Below are positions 10,733 to 19,194 of a stretch of DNA of 64,000 bases, piece by piece. This DNA comes from Earliella scabrosa. Lineage: Eukaryota > Basidiomycota > Agaricomycetes > Polyporales > Polyporaceae. The notes beneath the pieces were generated by a model that saw only the letters and a list, made by a program, of their open reading frames with translations, was not told the origin of the DNA and searched no databases. Numbering within the stretch: position 1 is the first letter of the stretch; each line of letters begins with the position of its first letter. The stretch covers positions 372,001 to 436,000 of the forward strand of contig JABYQQ010000004.1 in assembly GCA_022605405.1 (NCBI GenBank). The letters are read 5' to 3'. The translations under genes were made by a program, and so were the position numbers.

Positions 10733-12099
10733 AAATCCTCCGTCTTCTCTGCCGCTTTCACAGAGGCCAGCTGTTCCTGCAGCTGCTTCATCTTGGCCTC
10801 CATCTGCTCAAACTGAGCGGCGGAGATTTTCTTGGCCTTGCAGTTGCGTGCAATGTGCCCCGGTTTCCCGCACTTGAAGCACGTGCGGGTCTCCGGTTGC
10901 TGGTCGGTGCTCGCACCAGCGACTTGTTCCTTGCCTTTCCCTTTGAAGGGACGGAACTTGCTGGCCTCGATGGACGCGAGGCCTTGGCTGATCTCGAGGG
11001 CCTCCTTCTGCATCTTGGCAAAGGTCGAGACGTCACGCCCACTGGTGATGAGGGCGGTGCGCAACTGCTCGGGGAGACCATCTCGATAGCGCATGCGCTT
11101 GTCCTCCTCTCCAAGGCCCGTCCGGGCAGCGACTGCGGTGAACTTGGCCGTCCACTCCTTGACGGTGGCCATCTTGGGACGTTGGGCCCCTCGATTGAGC
11201 TGCCGGAGTTCTTCGTAGGCGGAGGCCTTGTCGTCGACTGCACAGAAGTGGGCTTTGAAGTCCGTTTCGAAAGCCGCGAAGTCAGCCCAGCAGGGTTGAG
11301 AGCCCCCCAGCTGCGCGTAGTAGGGCAGAGCCCAGACTGCCGCGTCGTCCTTGAGAAAACCCAGAATCATCTGGAATTTCAGGTCATTCGTGACCGCGGT
11401 GGGGAGGTTGTCGAAGAACGCCTTTGATCGCGAGAGGAAGGCGAGAGCGGCGATGGGGTCTTTGCCATGGTACGACTCCGGAGCGAGTAGCTTGACCAGG
11501 GAGTCAGGGATGGTAGTGGAGCCCGACATGGTGGAGGTTTGGACCGGTACGGCTACTGGTGTGACGGTGGATACAGGTTGTGTGACCTGCGGCGTGGGTT
11601 GAGCAACCTGTGGCGGAGGCTGCGTTGTGGTGGGTGAGGGGGGACGTTCGGATCGAACGGGTTTGGCAGGCGGGGAGTTAAGGATGACAGTGGTTGCGGG
11701 CTCTTCGGTGGTCCGACTTGGTCCTGCAACTGCTGTAGTCGGGCCCGGAGAGGATGCGCGCCGCTCTTGTAAGCGTTGGGCGACAAGCGCAACCCCAGGG
11801 AGGACAGTGGTAGGGGTAGGAGGAGTGTTGGCGCGACTAGGAACGTGACTGGGTGGACGGGAGGTGGTACGGGTGATCGGCTGTGTTACCGGGAGGTCAA
11901 AGATTGCCCGGATAACGTTGGCGTTATGCTCGGTACACCTTTCGAGTCCGTGTTCTGTGAGGGTCTGTTGGGGTGCTGCCCTGCCGCGGTTTGGGCACGG
12001 CTGATTGCCACAGACCTTAAAGGTCTTTTCCGCGCTAGACCAATGAACGTCGCGCTGCTCCCCTGGGTGGTACGCGTGGAAGAGTCCCCGGCAAGCCAC
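10729..12099 (-). CDS. Gypsy-1 Gag
   Basis: The open frame is 456 aa. A Pro/Thr-rich N-terminal third leads into a retrotransposon gag domain (LLAPESYHGKDPIAALAFLS, AVWALPYYAQLGG, DFKAHFCAVDD). A CCHC zinc knuckle follows (CFKCGKPGHIARNC) for RNA packaging, then a short coiled coil rich in Gln and Glu. The stop TGA at 10731-10729 overlaps the start of the pol frame. The first ATG gives an unusual Cys-containing N-terminus (FKVCGNQPCPNRG), so initiation at a later codon is possible. Confidence 0.9.
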   Translation of the reverse strand: MACRGLFHAYHPGEQRDVHWSSAEKTFKVCGNQPCPNRGRAAPQQTLTEHGLERCTEHNANVIRAIFDLPVTQPITRTTSRPPSHVPSRANTPPTPTTVLPGVALVAQRLQERRASSPGPTTAVAGPSRTTEEPATTVILNSPPAKPVRSERPPSPTTTQPPPQVAQPTPQVTQPVSTVTPVAVPVQTSTMSGSTTIPDSLVKLLAPESYHGKDPIAALAFLSRSKAFFDNLPTAVTNDLKFQMILGFLKDDAAVWALPYYAQLGGSQPCWADFAAFETDFKAHFCAVDDKASAYEELRQLNRGAQRPKMATVKEWTAKFTAVAARTGLGEEDKRMRYRDGLPEQLRTALITSGRDVSTFAKMQKEALEISQGLASIEASKFRPFKGKGKEQVAGASTDQQPETRTCFKCGKPGHIARNCKAKKISAAQFEQMEAKMKQLQEQLASVKAAEKTEDF

Positions 12100-12405
12100 G
12101 ATGAAGTGAGGAAGAGAGGTGTGCGCGCCCGAGTATCGTACGAGAAACTAGCAAAGTAGAAGAGGTAGGTAAGGAGGGTCCACACGGTTGTCCTCCGTTC
12201 CTAAGGTGTTAAGCACCCCGGATACAACAGCTGGCGGGCGCAAGTGCGTGGCCTGGCTGAGGGATACTTGAAAACCCAGATGCCTCTCGAGCACAAAAGG
12301 TTCACAATGCTAGTTACTAGAGACCGTGGTATGTATCGTAGGGCGCGCGTTACCTCAGAGGGAGTGTGAGTTACACGCCGGCGCTCGCAAGGAGTTTCGA
12401 CCTAA
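12100..12405 (-). other. Gypsy-1 leader and primer-binding region
   Basis: This is the untranslated leader between the 5' LTR (12406-12852) and gag. The sequence next to the LTR on the minus strand is TTAGGTCGAAACTCC, which does not start TGG. The primer is therefore not an ordinary tRNA 3' end; a half-tRNA or self-priming are alternatives. The segment 12168-12300 is shared with the copia elements. Confidence 0.55.
12168..12300 (-). repeat. Leader segment shared with copia elements (gypsy copy)
   Basis: About 130 nt aligns with 18262-18395 (Copia-1) and 54138-54271 (Copia-2) with only scattered substitutions and one-base gaps. It includes the block GTCCACACGGTTGTCCTCCG and the block GGCGGGCGCAAGTGCGTGGC. 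It lies in the same orientation and the same place (5' leader) in all three elements. Confidence 0.85.
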
Positions 12406-12852
12406 TGTCGCGACCTGGGGTCAAGCGAGACGAGGAGGGAACGACGAGGCGAGCGAGGGCGTCCGACGAGCGCTTGTGCAGCGAGAGTGGAGCAAGGCTC
12501 GACACGCAGGGCTGGAGACAAGTTGTATTGAGCGAAGTATCTACAAGTGAAATACAAGTGAGGCTTACCTGGAGACAAGAGGTCGAAACTGAGGTCTCCA
12601 GGTAGCGAGTGCTAGGGTTTATATCTACAGTTAGAACAATAGCGCTTGGAGAACAATAGAACAATAGAGTGACGGAACAATGGAGGAGATACAATGGTAT
12701 GACGACAATTGTGTCCGGAACAAAGGAAAAGAAACAAAAGGGGCTCTGGAATCTGGAAGTACAATGGTGATAGCGAACAATGGAAACAGTGAACGGTCGT
12801 GAACAGTGGTTAGTTGGGCGCTTCCCTAGGCGCTGAGGGACCGTTCGTGACA
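12406..12852 (-). repeat. Gypsy-1 right (5') LTR
   Basis: This 447-bp copy of the Gypsy-1 LTR is followed by the duplicated CTGAA at 12853-12857. It acts as the upstream LTR in element orientation. Confidence 0.95.
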
Positions 12853-13234
12853 CTGAAGAGCAGAGGCGAAATGTGAGCTGCTTATATAGAGGGAGGGAAG
12901 GTAGCTGAGTAAGCGTAGAAAGCAGTCACATGTTAGCCACAAGACGATGAGTAAGAGGCATACGAGGCTATGGTGCGAGGATGAGTCAGTATGACACGAG
13001 GATGAGCACCAAGTCTGAGTCAGACATAAGGTCTGGAACTATCCGGAACATCGTAGAACGCACTGGTACGTATAGGTAAAGTCCGGAAAGAAAGAACTAT
13101 CGTACAGATGCAGAGTTATCTATATATAGTAACGAAGAAGCATAGCCCATGCTGTGCGTCATGTGAACGCATAGCCACAAGTCCATATGGGGACATATCG
13201 GTCCGGACAGTGCCGGATAACCCTAAGTTCAACA
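12853..13234 (-). repeat. Copia-1 left LTR, inner part
   Basis: The sequence resumes the Copia-1 LTR after the second CTGAA and ends AAGTTCAACA at 13234. 203 bp plus the 377 bp from 12858 equal exactly the 580 bp of the intact LTR. A TATATATAG-like stretch near 13120 on the minus strand is a candidate TATA box for the element. Confidence 0.92.
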
Positions 13235-13245
13235 CTCCCACTCGT
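13235..13245 (-). other. Copia-1 polypurine tract
   Basis: On the minus strand the purine-rich ACGAGTGGGAG lies between the polyprotein stop codon and the 3' LTR. This is the expected plus-strand primer site. Confidence 0.6.
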
Positions 13246-16200
13246 TCAAGATGTGACATAAGCAAGACCAATCTCTTGGACGAACTTCGACTGAATTGCC
13301 AAAGGCACATTCTTAGTCAGAGCATCGGCGAGTTGATCCGCAGTCGCTACATAGAAGATCTCGGTCGATCCCAACTCCACCTGCTCTCGGATGAAGTGGT
13401 ATCTAACCTCGATGTGCTTGGTCCGGCGGTCGATCACGGGATTGACGGACAGGAAGATAGACCCCTGATTGTCAAGACACATGGGAGTTGGTCGAGACAT
13501 GTCATCGCCGAGTTCTTCACCGAACGTCCTCAGCCACACCAATTGACGACAAGTGTCAGAGGCCGCTTTATACTCCGCTTCGGTCGAGGAAAGCGAAATG
13601 GTAGGCTGACGCCTCGATGCCCACGATATAGCAGCACCTGCCATCAGAAAGATGAAGCCAGAGGTAGAATGCCGATCATCACGGTCTTCGGCCCAGTCCG
13701 AATCGGAGTACGAAATCAGACCGTCATTAGACGCTCCCTGGTAGCGCAGCCGGTACGCCTTAGTACCCTGAAGATACCGGAGGACATACTTGGCATAGTG
13801 AAGATGCGCGTCTGAGGGATTGGCATTGAACTTCGAAAGCCGCGTGACAGCAAAGGCTATGTCGGGCCGCGTACCGAGCATGGCGTACAGAAGACTGCCA
13901 ATCAAGCTCTGATAGCGCTGACGCGACGCATCGGTGGCGGTGTGCTCAGATGACTCTAGAACAGCACCAGCAGGGAGAGGGGTACGCGACGGCTTACAGT
14001 CGGCCATGTGAAAGCGCTCGAGAACAGACTGGATGTACTCTTCCTGGTCAATCTCGATGATCCGCGAAGCACGGTCACGAGTGATGCGAAGACCAAGGAA
14101 TCGCTGAACTGGTCCCAAGTCCGTCATTTTGTACTGCTTAGAAAGCGAACGCTTCACGTGCTGTATGTGGCCAGGCTGATCGCCGAGGAGAAGTAGATCG
14201 TCGACATAAAGAACGACGATAGTGACGTGATCCCCCCCTTGTCGCCGATATACGTAGATCCCGGCATCGGAATAGGTCCGTTTGAATCCCAGGCTAATAA
14301 GCGACTGATGGATTTTCACGTTCCACTGACGGGATGCCTGCTTAAGACCGTAGATTGCCTTTTTCAGCAGACACACGTGATCCTCCTTGCCAGGAACGAT
14401 CCAACCTTCCGGCTGTTCCATGTAGATCTCCTCATCCAGATCGCCGTTAAGGAACGCGGTCTTGACATCCATTGACTCGATGTCCCAGTCCTCAAGCGCT
14501 GCATGCGCCAGGAGGTACCGGATAGACTCGAACCGCGCCACGGGGGAGAAGGTCTCGTGATAGTCCTCGCCCCACACCTGAGTGAAACCCTTAGCGACTA
14601 GACGAGCTTTGTACCGCCCATCGTGCTTGATGTCATAGACCCAGCGGTTAGAGACCACATGCCGATCTTTCGGACGAGGGACAAGAACCCAAGTCTTATT
14701 CTCGAGCAACGAGTCATACTCCGCTTTCTCCGCATCACGCCATTTCTCAGCTTCAGGCGACTTCATGGCTTCCTTGTGGGAGTTTGGAATGCCAGTTTTG
14801 TACTGAGACGCCATGAGAAACATGAGAAGCGCTTGGTCCTCTCGCTGCGTGCCATCCGGATCAGTCCGGGCATCGACTTTAGCCGGTGGCTCGTCGCCGT
14901 ACACGTTATCACGAGTCTTTGACTCGGACCGTTTACCCGCATTCTCACGCCGTGGTCTGTCACGCGCAAGGCTGGGAGGCTGTTCTCCCACTGGAGGGTG
15001 ACGTCCTCGCTTGTGAGCAGGCTTAGGTGGTGGTACAGCAGGCGGTTGAGGCGGTTGCGGCGGCGGAGGAGCAGGGGCGTCGGCTGGAGGAGGCGCTTCA
15101 GCTGGAGGTGGCTGAGCATCCGCTGGAGGGTCAGGTGGTAGATCTGGGAGTTCAGGAACAATCTCGGGATGGAGGTCGTCCTCATGACCGTCGACATCGG
15201 CTTCGGAAGCCTTATCAGACTGATCATCTGGGAACGGATGGTCATCCGGGGTAACAGGATGGTTGCCGGGGAGTTTACGAGCAGGGAAAGACTCTTCATC
15301 GAATGTCACATCGCGAGACACTACGATAGAGCGGTTGGCTGGATTCCAAAACTTATACCCCTTGGAACCAGACTCATACCCCACGAAGATCATCTCGACA
15401 GCCTTCTTGTCGAGTTTCCCTTCGCGCTTTGCCTTCTGCACGTGTACAAAGGCTTTGCACCCAAACACTCGGAAGTAGGAGACGTCCGGAACGGTTCCGT
15501 CCCACTTGGTGATGGGGCATTGCCATTTGTGTCGACGCATTGGTTGACGATTGTAGATATGAACGGCTGCATCAACGGCGAGTTGCCAGAAACCGTGACT
15601 AAGACCTGCCTGATGGAGCATGGCCATGGCCTTTTCGACGATAGTACGGTTCCAGCGCTCAGCGCGTCCATTCTGCTGCGGAGAGCCAGGCATAGTCTTC
15701 TGGTGCTCGATCCCGTGCGAACGAAGAAGCTCAGAGAACTCGGTAGAAGTGTATTCTCCCCCTCGGTCCGAGCGGACCCTCTTGATCTTTCGACCGGTCT
15801 GGGTCTCAGCCCACGCCTTGTAGTCGAGGAACGCTTGGAACGCATCCGACTTCGACTTAAGGTAGTAAGCACGGGCGAGTCCGGAGTAGTCATCAATGAA
15901 ACCGGCGAAATACTTGTAACCTCCGATAGCTTGGGTGCGCATCGGGCCATCAAGATCGGTGTGAACGAGCTCGAGTGGTTCCGTAGCACGCTTATCAGAA
16001 GGCGGGAAGGGGAGACGAGTGGATTTGCCCCAGGCACATCCCTCACACGGTTCATCTTCGTCTTCAGGGGAATCAACAGAATCAACCCCTCGGACGTTCT
16101 TCGGGAGATGGCGCAGCGCATCCTTGCCGAGATGACCAAAGCGACGGTGCAAGGTACGAAAGCGGCTGACGTTAAGATGAACACGCTGGCCATTGTGAAG

Positions 16201-18087
16201 TTCGAGCTTAGCCCAGTAGATATTGCTCAGGACGTTGTACTCCGCTTCAAGGATCTTGCGACCCTTGATTCGAATCGTCGAACCAAATTTGACAGCGCCT
16301 TCCGGCAGCTTGTCAAAGATGCACATCTTCCCATCTCCTTGGACAAGGGAGTACCCGTTGCGCTCAATGGTGCCTGTCGAGAAGATACGACCTCTCAACT
16401 TCGGGATGTAGTACACATGGGTGAGCGCGATCGGAACTTTGTCACCATCAACCCAAGTGTTACCACGGACCGTGCCCTTCCCGAGAGCAAGGATCATGTT
16501 GCTCGCATCAGCAGTATTGAAGCTGATGGGCGTATCAAACGGCTGATACTCGGAGAAGTCACTTAGGTCGCCCGTGATGTGTTGAGAGGCACCTGAGTCC
16601 ATCAGCCATGCAGTCCAGTTCTCACTAGAGGCAACAAGGGCCTCGGGGTAGAAAGAACCAACAATGTTAGACGACGCGACTACATTTACAGACTGAGACT
16701 CGACGACGGTATGCGCATGGGGCTGATTGTCCTTGTTATTCCCTTTGTCCTTGTCCTTATCCTTGTCCTTCGCCTTTCCCTTTCCCTTGCCTTTGCCCTT
16801 GGGCTTCTTCTCGGGATGCTTGTCCCAGCAGTTAGACTCATGATGATTAGAGCCACCGCAGTGAGAGCAAGGACCCTTAGGCTTAGGCTTGGTCTGCGAG
16901 ACCCGGTTTGCAGATTGTCCGGCCTTGCGCAGCGACTCCTCGGCCAAGGTCTTGGACATGATGTCCTCGACGGTGACCTTGTCGACGTCGATGGTCGCCA
17001 TGAGCGCAGAGATCATAGACCGATAAGACTCCGGAATCTTCGACAGAAGGAGGAGGGCCTTCATCTGGGCAGAGAGTGTCACCTTGTTCTTGGTGATGTC
17101 ATCCATGCGGTTGACGATACGCATCATCTGATCCTGCAGGGACTTCTGCTCGTTCATCCGAGGTTCAGCCACAAGGGTCTCGAACTGTCCCCAGACGTGA
17201 GCACTGTTCGGCGTGCCAAACTTGTCCTTCAGGGACTTCCACATGTCTGCTGCGGTCTGTTCCCGAGATGTAGTGGTAGAGGACCCACTGGTTGTAACGG
17301 TGTCGAGAATTTCCGCATCGAGGATGTAATGGAAGCTCTGAGCGACCCGCATGTACATCATGCCGCGAGCCTGCCCGTCGAGCTTGTCCCAGGACTCCTG
17401 CTTGTCAGCAGCAGTCGGACGTTTGGTCTTGCCGTTGACGACGTCCCAACAGCCCATGAAGATGAAGTAGCCCTTCATCTTGGCAGACCAGTCGGTGTAC
17501 TGGTTCGCCGACGAAAGGGAAGGGATAGAGTCGAGCTTGACGTCTCCCATGATTGATAAGAGAAAGTGCGATGAGTCGAGATAGTCCTCCGAGAAGTCTA
17601 CAGATGTTGTTACCGGTGTGACCGGTGAAAGCGGTGTTGCGATAGGAGGAGGTAACTCGACAAGAGGAGGAGGGAGAGTCTCGATTGGCTCAGGGATAAC
17701 CTCCGGAGTAGGAGGGATTAGGACGATGAAAGGGAGAGGAGTGGTATAGGGTGTGTCTGATGCGACTGGAAGGGCAGTGTTGACTCCAGCAAGGAAATCC
17801 TCTTGGTCAGGAGAGGGGAAAGCCCACTTGAATGTGTCAGGATAATCTTCGGGTTGAACGGGAACCCCGTTGTACCGATGAGGACAAGGACTCCGGTGAC
17901 AGTTGTACCAGAAGCCGTCCTCCGGATGGAGATGAGAATCGGCAGGGTATTCCTCGTCGAGAACGTGTGGAAGTTCCTGACAAGAGTCGACGGTGGGTTT
18001 GTAGTCAGAGGAGTCAGACGACGACTGGGAGTCAATCAGATCCTCGACTTCCGCCTCAGAGGGAGGAGATGCTGGTGTCGGCTCCAA
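13246..18087 (-). CDS. Copia-1 Gag-Pol polyprotein
   Basis: One uninterrupted frame of 1613 aa covers everything a copia element needs. The Gag domain is near 180-390 (MKGYFIFMGCWDVVNG). A CCHC knuckle follows (CSHCGGSNHHESNC) near 405, then a Lys/Gly/Asp-rich linker. The aspartic protease is LMDSGASQHITG near 490. The integrase has an HHCC finger (HRRFGHLGKD, CEGCAWGK) and a DDE core (HTDLDGPM, RSDRGGEYT, QQNGRAERWNRT) at about 650-830. A Pro-rich linker precedes the reverse transcriptase (WVYDIKHDGRYKARLVAKGF, YVDDLLLLG near 1290). A C-terminal RNase H closes it (SDSDWAEDRDDR, SLSSTEAEY). The order integrase before RT is the copia hallmark. No frameshift or internal stop is present, so the protein could be functional. 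Confidence 0.96.
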   Translation of the reverse strand: MEPTPASPPSEAEVEDLIDSQSSSDSSDYKPTVDSCQELPHVLDEEYPADSHLHPEDGFWYNCHRSPCPHRYNGVPVQPEDYPDTFKWAFPSPDQEDFLAGVNTALPVASDTPYTTPLPFIVLIPPTPEVIPEPIETLPPPLVELPPPIATPLSPVTPVTTSVDFSEDYLDSSHFLLSIMGDVKLDSIPSLSSANQYTDWSAKMKGYFIFMGCWDVVNGKTKRPTAADKQESWDKLDGQARGMMYMRVAQSFHYILDAEILDTVTTSGSSTTTSREQTAADMWKSLKDKFGTPNSAHVWGQFETLVAEPRMNEQKSLQDQMMRIVNRMDDITKNKVTLSAQMKALLLLSKIPESYRSMISALMATIDVDKVTVEDIMSKTLAEESLRKAGQSANRVSQTKPKPKGPCSHCGGSNHHESNCWDKHPEKKPKGKGKGKGKAKDKDKDKDKGNNKDNQPHAHTVVESQSVNVVASSNIVGSFYPEALVASSENWTAWLMDSGASQHITGDLSDFSEYQPFDTPISFNTADASNMILALGKGTVRGNTWVDGDKVPIALTHVYYIPKLRGRIFSTGTIERNGYSLVQGDGKMCIFDKLPEGAVKFGSTIRIKGRKILEAEYNVLSNIYWAKLELHNGQRVHLNVSRFRTLHRRFGHLGKDALRHLPKNVRGVDSVDSPEDEDEPCEGCAWGKSTRLPFPPSDKRATEPLELVHTDLDGPMRTQAIGGYKYFAGFIDDYSGLARAYYLKSKSDAFQAFLDYKAWAETQTGRKIKRVRSDRGGEYTSTEFSELLRSHGIEHQKTMPGSPQQNGRAERWNRTIVEKAMAMLHQAGLSHGFWQLAVDAAVHIYNRQPMRRHKWQCPITKWDGTVPDVSYFRVFGCKAFVHVQKAKREGKLDKKAVEMIFVGYESGSKGYKFWNPANRSIVVSRDVTFDEESFPARKLPGNHPVTPDDHPFPDDQSDKASEADVDGHEDDLHPEIVPELPDLPPDPPADAQPPPAEAPPPADAPAPPPPQPPQPPAVPPPKPAHKRGRHPPVGEQPPSLARDRPRRENAGKRSESKTRDNVYGDEPPAKVDARTDPDGTQREDQALLMFLMASQYKTGIPNSHKEAMKSPEAEKWRDAEKAEYDSLLENKTWVLVPRPKDRHVVSNRWVYDIKHDGRYKARLVAKGFTQVWGEDYHETFSPVARFESIRYLLAHAALEDWDIESMDVKTAFLNGDLDEEIYMEQPEGWIVPGKEDHVCLLKKAIYGLKQASRQWNVKIHQSLISLGFKRTYSDAGIYVYRRQGGDHVTIVVLYVDDLLLLGDQPGHIQHVKRSLSKQYKMTDLGPVQRFLGLRITRDRASRIIEIDQEEYIQSVLERFHMADCKPSRTPLPAGAVLESSEHTATDASRQRYQSLIGSLLYAMLGTRPDIAFAVTRLSKFNANPSDAHLHYAKYVLRYLQGTKAYRLRYQGASNDGLISYSDSDWAEDRDDRHSTSGFIFLMAGAAISWASRRQPTISLSSTEAEYKAASDTCRQLVWLRTFGEELGDDMSRPTPMCLDNQGSIFLSVNPVIDRRTKHIEVRYHFIREQVELGSTEIFYVATADQLADALTKNVPLAIQSKFVQEIGLAYVTS

Positions 18088-18609
18088 AACTGTGGTCTAG
18101 AAGGGTGCGATGATTGACGATGCCACGTGCGAAACGGTAGATGGGGAACACCTATTGAGGCGAGCCAAGAAAGTCAGGAAGCTGGAGATCCCGACAATCT
18201 GGATAGAAGTTGCCAACTGTGCCCAGAAAGACTATAGTAGCTATACGAGAGCAAAGGGTACGGTAAGGAGGGTCCACACGGTTGTCCTCCGTCTCCAAAG
18301 GTGATAAGCACCCCGGATACAACTGCTGGCGGGCGCAAGTGCGTGGCCTGGCAGAGGGATACCTGAAAGCCCAAATGCCTCGAGAGCACAACAGGCTGTA
18401 CAACAGTACTTAGCTACGCGACAACTAAACAAAAGCGCTCAGGGCTGCGTCACGAGCGCAGGAATGTCCCCCTGGCAGCAGTGTCGGCGGGCACAGTCAA
18501 GAGGTGAGGAAAGATGGAGGGAGCACGGGCAGAGAGTCGACGAAGAGAGAGGTGTGCGCACGAAGATGTCGACGAAGTAGCAACCGGTCAGAGCGCAGGG
18601 CTCATAACC
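18088..18609 (-). other. Copia-1 leader with half-tRNA-iMet primer site
   Basis: This is the untranslated leader between the 5' LTR and the polyprotein ATG. Next to the LTR (18593-18609) the plus strand reads GCGCAGGGCTCATAACC. That is the D-arm/anticodon region of an initiator methionine tRNA, including the CAT anticodon. Copia elements are known to prime from a 5' half of tRNA-iMet, so this is a good primer-binding site. The segment 18262-18395 is shared with Gypsy-1. Confidence 0.8.
18262..18395 (-). repeat. Leader segment shared with Gypsy-1 (Copia-1 copy)
   Basis: This is the counterpart of 12168-12300, at roughly 90% identity by eye. It starts about 215 nt into the leader from the 5' LTR, against about 105 nt in Gypsy-1. 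Confidence 0.85.
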
Positions 18610-19189
18610 TGATGAACTTCAGACCTGGAAGGCTGGGAGCCGACTGTAAGTCGAACAGAGAGAGATCTTCAGTCAGTGAGCGAACGACTATATTGCATAG
18701 ATAAGTACCTGTAAGTCGAACAGAGAGAGACTACAAGTACTTAGTCAGTAAGTAAGTAGAGAGCATATGTATGTATGAGACTTACTCTTCAGTCAGTGAG
18801 CGAACGACTGAAGAGCAGAGGCGAAATGTGAGCTGCTTATATAGAGGGAGGGAAGGTAGCTGAGTAAGCGTAGAAAGCAGTCACATGTTAGCCACAAGAC
18901 GATGAGTAAGAGGCATACGAGGCTATGGTGCGAGGATGAGTCAGTATGACACGAGGATGAGCACCAAGTCTGAGTCAGACATAAGGTCTGGAACTATCCG
19001 GAACATCGTAGAACGCACTGGTACGTATAGGTAAAGTCCGGAAAGAAAGAACTATCGTACAGATGCAGAGTTATCTATATATAGTAACGAAGAAGCATAG
19101 CCCATGCTGTGCGTCATGTGAACGCATAGCCACAAGTCCATATGGGGACATATCGGTCCGGACAGTGCCGGATAACCCTAAGTTCAACA
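18610..19189 (-). repeat. Copia-1 right (5') LTR
   Basis: This uninterrupted 580-bp LTR begins TGATGAACTT and ends AAGTTCAACA. The target duplication CCCCA follows at 19190-19194. Confidence 0.95.
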
Positions 19190-19194
19190 CCCCA

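Larger units (their letters stand above)
6471..12852 (-). mobile_element. Gypsy-1: chromodomain Ty3/gypsy retrotransposon
   Basis: The element has 447-bp LTRs at 6471-6917 and 12406-12852, beginning TGTCGCGACC and ending TTCGTGACA. The exact 5-bp target duplication CTGAA is at 6466-6470 and 12853-12857. Gag and pol are both open on the minus strand, with a polypurine tract beside the left LTR. The order gag, protease, RT, RNase H, integrase, chromodomain is that of chromoviruses. It inserted into the left LTR of Copia-1 and is therefore younger than it. It appears complete and possibly autonomous. Confidence 0.95.
6268..19189 (-). mobile_element. Copia-1: Ty1/copia LTR retrotransposon
   Basis: The element reads on the minus strand. 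Its two 580-bp LTRs begin TGATGAACTT and end AAGTTCAACA, which are near-perfect inverted ends. The right LTR is 18610-19189. The left LTR is split into 6268-6470 and 12858-13234 by Gypsy-1. The 5-bp target duplication CCCCA flanks it (6263-6267 and 19190-19194). The primer-binding site is next to the right LTR and the polypurine tract next to the left LTR. The internal region carries one uninterrupted polyprotein. Where compared by eye the two LTRs look identical, which points to a recent insertion. Apart from the split LTR it is complete. Confidence 0.93.

Noticed and set aside
13108..13815. 235-aa plus-strand open frame, repeated at 23375-24082
   Set aside because: It begins in the copia LTR and continues antisense to the RNase H region of the polyprotein. 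There is no evidence of a separate gene.
15169..16566. 465-aa plus-strand open frame
   Set aside because: It lies antisense to the conserved copia integrase/protease frame on the minus strand and has no motif of its own. It is an open shadow of codon bias.
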